A stretch of DNA of 64,000 bases, taken from the NCBI GenBank assembly GCA_910579275.1, contig CAJTTO010000016.1, forward strand, positions 11,516 to 75,515. Reading direction: 5' to 3'. A model generated the notes under the pieces. It made no database searches, was not told the origin of the DNA, and was given only the letters and a program-made list of their open reading frames with translations. This document shows, one piece after another, positions 62,501-64,000 of the stretch; position 1 is the stretch's first letter; each line of letters begins with the position of its first letter. The position numbers were made by a program, and so were the translations under genes. This DNA comes from an uncultured Lachnospiraceae bacterium (GTDB lineage Bacteria > Bacillota > Clostridia > Lachnospirales > Lachnospiraceae).

Positions 62501-63745
62501 CGGTGCATATCTGTCATCTGTGTACGGTTCCTGCTGGGGAGTGTCGGTTTCATAATTTGTAAAATCTATTGGATTGCCATTTTCATCATAAGCCTGTTCC
62601 ACATAAAATTCACCCGTATAACTGTTGTCCTGATACGAGTTGTTCACATAGCTTAAATTCCCGTAACCGTCATCGACATAGCCTGTCTGCTCATACGATT
62701 CATTCTCATAGCCATTCTCTGTGTAGCCGTTTTGAGCGTATGGCTCGTTTCCATAGCCGCTTTCTGTATAGCCGCTCTGTTCATAGGACTCGTTTCCATA
62801 GCCGCTTTCTGTATAGCCGCTCTGTTCATAGGACTCGTTTCCATAGCCGCTTTCTGTATAACCTGTCTGTTCATACGATTCATTTCCATAGGATTCTTCT
62901 GTATAGGGCTGTTCGTCTCTATATGGTTCCTCTGTGTATGGCTGTTCATACGATTCATTTCCATACGGCTGCCCTGCGTAATCAGTCTGCCCATAGGATT
63001 CATTTCCATAGGCTTCCTCTGCATATGGCTGCCCTGCATAACCGGTCTGTTCATTATTATAATCTGTCACATAGGCTTCATCTTGATATGTTTCATCCTG
63101 ACTGGTATCCTGCGTATAATTGCTTTCCGGAAATGCCAGCATGTTCTCATACTTTTTCTGCTGCACCTCAGTAAGCGGTACATGAAGCGCTTTCAACTCC
63201 ATCGCCTTCATTACGTATGAACCGTCACCGAACCAGAGTATGATGTCGTCACACTCTTCTACACATTTCGTCGACAGCCCTACCCTGTGGTACAGATAAG
63301 CCAGTTCATAGGCCCACTCTTCTTGGTAGTCTCTTTTTTTCAGCTCCTCGAGAATCTCGATGCGTTCCTCAAGGCTTGCTTCCTGTGCTTCCAGAATACG
63401 GTAACGAAGCGTATAGACTCCATTATCCTTAGGCGCCAGTTTCGCAAACTGTTTATAATATTCTATCGCTGCCACTACATCATCTAATTCAATTGATAAC
63501 TCACAAAGGGAATATACAACCGAACGGTTTGTAGGATAACGCTCGTAGGCCAGCATTAGCAAGTCCCTGCTGTCCTCGTTTCGTCTGTTGATTCTGTACA
63601 ATGCTGCAATTTTTAAAAGCATCCCTGCACTCTTGACCCTTCTCCAGTCAATCGTGTCAGCTATTTTCACAGCTTCTGCATACTTTTCCTTATCTATTAA
63701 GTTCGATATCTCTTCTGAGCGAACTTTATATTCGTATTTATCCAA
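59519..63745 (-). CDS. 1408-residue TPR/repeat protein with a decayed AAA-like C-terminal domain
   Basis: Three parts. Residues 1-200: TPR-like helices (YAEAVKIADTIDWRRV, YPTNRSVVYSLCELSIELDD, WAYELAYLYHRVGLSTKCV). Residues 200-1150: acidic, low complexity, with a Tyr/Gly-rich run of 15-residue repeats (GYGNESYEQ.GYTES, about 260-370) and a run of 17-residue repeats (YYEDTAYAQEDNSEDAS, about 890-995). Residues about 1165-1408: an AAA-like domain (FALDNITLAAYTGNIIITG) in which the P-loop reads GDAGLDTVRM without the Lys and Ser/Thr. No signal peptide or helix, so cytoplasmic. Function is unknown. It precedes glgB on the same strand. Confidence 0.7.
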   Translation of the reverse strand: MDKYEYKVRSEEISNLIDKEKYAEAVKIADTIDWRRVKSAGMLLKIAALYRINRRNEDSRDLLMLAYERYPTNRSVVYSLCELSIELDDVVAAIEYYKQFAKLAPKDNGVYTLRYRILEAQEASLEERIEILEELKKRDYQEEWAYELAYLYHRVGLSTKCVEECDDIILWFGDGSYVMKAMELKALHVPLTEVQQKKYENMLAFPESNYTQDTSQDETYQDEAYVTDYNNEQTGYAGQPYAEEAYGNESYGQTDYAGQPYGNESYEQPYTEEPYRDEQPYTEESYGNESYEQTGYTESGYGNESYEQSGYTESGYGNESYEQSGYTESGYGNEPYAQNGYTENGYENESYEQTGYVDDGYGNLSYVNNSYQDNSYTGEFYVEQAYDENGNPIDFTNYETDTPQQEPYTDDRYAPDNYNSTDTYGNNGYNDVTVQQNNVQTSAGAGDMSQYNTINLQKVVAESMKELFPDGDDDVFAEDRGKYNSVEDLGSSMGDTQIFSNNNAVINNKPDSTGMAAKKLEAAHAISDFAADAVSEQSLSVPVKTGGGTGTGEPWNETKPEKAELSRAGKKEVPQSGALYAEPENTEDSDSASLETAVSEPYTQTGKVAQMVTSVSEAAPEPHTGAIKKVLIPGEDARLIKAESDMDELRDITEKTVVDEHIRMEDNDENVYREQGIAEMEMTDGISPNQGTGSMNLDDVLVEWERMKQDNAKRHQEEIKQHILTQTGKIFASFDNSINSGILGELAREEAAAQKRNSSKFLEADDTGDIPQNQVRPAAEDEFETAYVTDNVQSGKTEKTEDAEPEKTETDAKEEYISELERVVAQELGGLTNEIPQTAISQAVNANPAADTMAEEDDSEQGTAEWDMSENNLAEEAYYAEENAYINSGQTEPEDALYYGDAAHAQEDNSEDAPYYEDTTYMQEDNPEDASYYEDTAYTQEDNPEDVPFEDSTSAQEDSSEDASYYEDTAYAQEDNSEDASYYEDTAYAQEENPAYYTQEIDTENIVYGQESDDMYHDDTAYMEDSERSEYQQDNAFAQSAQVHFPANDAELQDAADEDSRYDYKAEQNEADNLEYYTNDEHSGDVSETPDSAHDAQKHSYREYDERELDPEDAESIAEMAKEDALKTQEIKMNTADLSSLSEKIVATTKKEAKGAKREEVRDFTPEEKTLFENFAVTKKIKKQIVFALDNITLAAYTGNIIITGDAGLDTVRMAKNLVKEYQESDANFSGKLAKITGEKFNQRNVKDVFEKLNNGGIIIEKANGMSEEKLYEMALNLNQENLGIVVIMEDTRKEITKLLEKQAMIADYFNIRIDLMEMDNNALVAYAKNYALALEYSIDELGTLALYTRIANMQSGNHVVTKDEVRDIIDEAIWKSKKSKIKNFVDVLFARRYDNEDMIVLKERDFM
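60760..61070 (-). repeat. 51-bp coding repeats (17-residue period)
   Basis: About six units of the type YYEDTAYAQEDNSEDAS, imperfect, inside the 1408-residue gene. They are in frame, so changes in number would keep the protein intact. Confidence 0.85.
62668..62880 (-). repeat. 45-bp coding repeats (15-residue period)
   Basis: About five units of GYGNESYEQ.GYTES; at the DNA level two adjacent 45-base units are almost identical near 62745-62840. Recent unit duplication is likely. Confidence 0.85.
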
Positions 63746-63890
63746 GTCCTATCACCTCTGACGCCACTGCCCATTATCATTCACCTGAGTCAAAAGCGTG
63801 TAATTTGAGCAAAATAGTAAATTAGTGTCTGTCAGACTTTTGCTTATGGCAAAATGACACACATGACATTAATTATCCACTCCCACAGTC

Positions 63891-63919
63891 AGTTTAGCAT
63901 ACAGTTATCCACATGTCAA
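63891..63919 (-). promoter_or_regulatory. Promoter of the TPR-repeat gene and glgB
   Basis: TTGACA (63914-63919) and TAAACT (63891-63896) with a 17-base spacer on the minus strand, about 145 bases ahead of the gene. The rest of the leader holds no gene. Confidence 0.65.
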
Positions 63920-63947
63920 CTTTTACAGCCTTTATTATTGTGGATAT

Positions 63948-64000
63948 GTAACAGTTCAGCCCAGGACTTTGCATTTACTGCAAAGTCCGTGAAATAGCGT
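63948..64000 (-). mobile_element. Miniature element family A, copy 6 (cut by window edge)
   Basis: GTAACAGTTCAGCCCAGG and the following 35 bases are identical to the start of copy 4 at 39818, in the same orientation. The rest lies outside the window. Confidence 0.85.

Noticed and set aside
62653..63220. Regular direct repeats that could suggest a CRISPR array
   Set aside because: The repeats are contiguous, in frame and code for a 15-residue protein repeat; there are no unique spacers and no cas genes.

Overview
The window looks like chromosome of a Gram-positive anaerobe of the class Clostridia, most likely family Lachnospiraceae. This is inferred from strong AGGAGG ribosome sites, moderate GC, a tRNA-Trp T-box ahead of a complete trp operon, LytTR/GHKL two-component pairs, Bce-like ABC modules, DUF6273 and Uma2 proteins, and several families of miniature transposons. 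No rRNA, tRNA or CRISPR array was seen.

Layout. 1-3700: a galactose/methyl-galactoside ABC importer mglB-mglA-mglC (mglC cut by the window edge). 3800-4300: debris of a mobile element and a miniature transposon. 4307-11260: the tryptophan operon trpEGDCFBA on the minus strand, with an excellent sigma-A promoter, a T-box with two successive terminators and a short possible leader peptide. 11275-16900: a serine-recombinase remnant, then a response regulator, histidine kinase and FtsX-type ABC transporter in one plus-strand unit. 16970-23400: a 1268-residue secreted multidomain protein, a DUF6273 protein and a LytTR regulator with a soluble GHKL kinase. 23600-30100: Uma2 proteins (one intact, one a fragment), a broken AraC regulator, a DUF2200-DUF1801 protein, an unknown 382-residue protein and a second LytTR/GHKL pair. 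30450-33700: a Bce-like ABC transporter diverging from that pair, and VanZ.

33800-36500: a flavodoxin and TetR regulator diverging from an esterase, with two palindromic operators between them. 36570-41660: a carbohydrate locus with GH42 beta-galactosidase, a C45/Ntn-type hydrolase and a lipoprotein GH53 endo-galactanase. Together with Mgl this suggests use of beta-1,4-galactan (pectin side chains): GH53 cuts outside the cell, GH42 inside, and Mgl takes up free galactose. 41880-46740: a methyltransferase, an ABC exporter, an ECF sigma/anti-sigma pair and two decayed genes. 46744-54618: a translationally coupled type I restriction operon hsdM-hsdS-(4-TM protein)-(DUF1016 nuclease)-hsdR. 54990-55450: three miniature transposons end to end, each bounded by CTAG. 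55524-63745: an ABC-F ATPase, a small membrane protein, glycogen branching enzyme and a 1408-residue TPR/repeat protein with a decayed P-loop.

The strongest candidates for a second look are the unknown four-helix membrane protein inside the restriction operon, the miniature transposon family with an 8-bp target duplication (six copies here), the CTAG-joined trio, the double-terminator T-box with possible leader peptide, and the two large unusual proteins.
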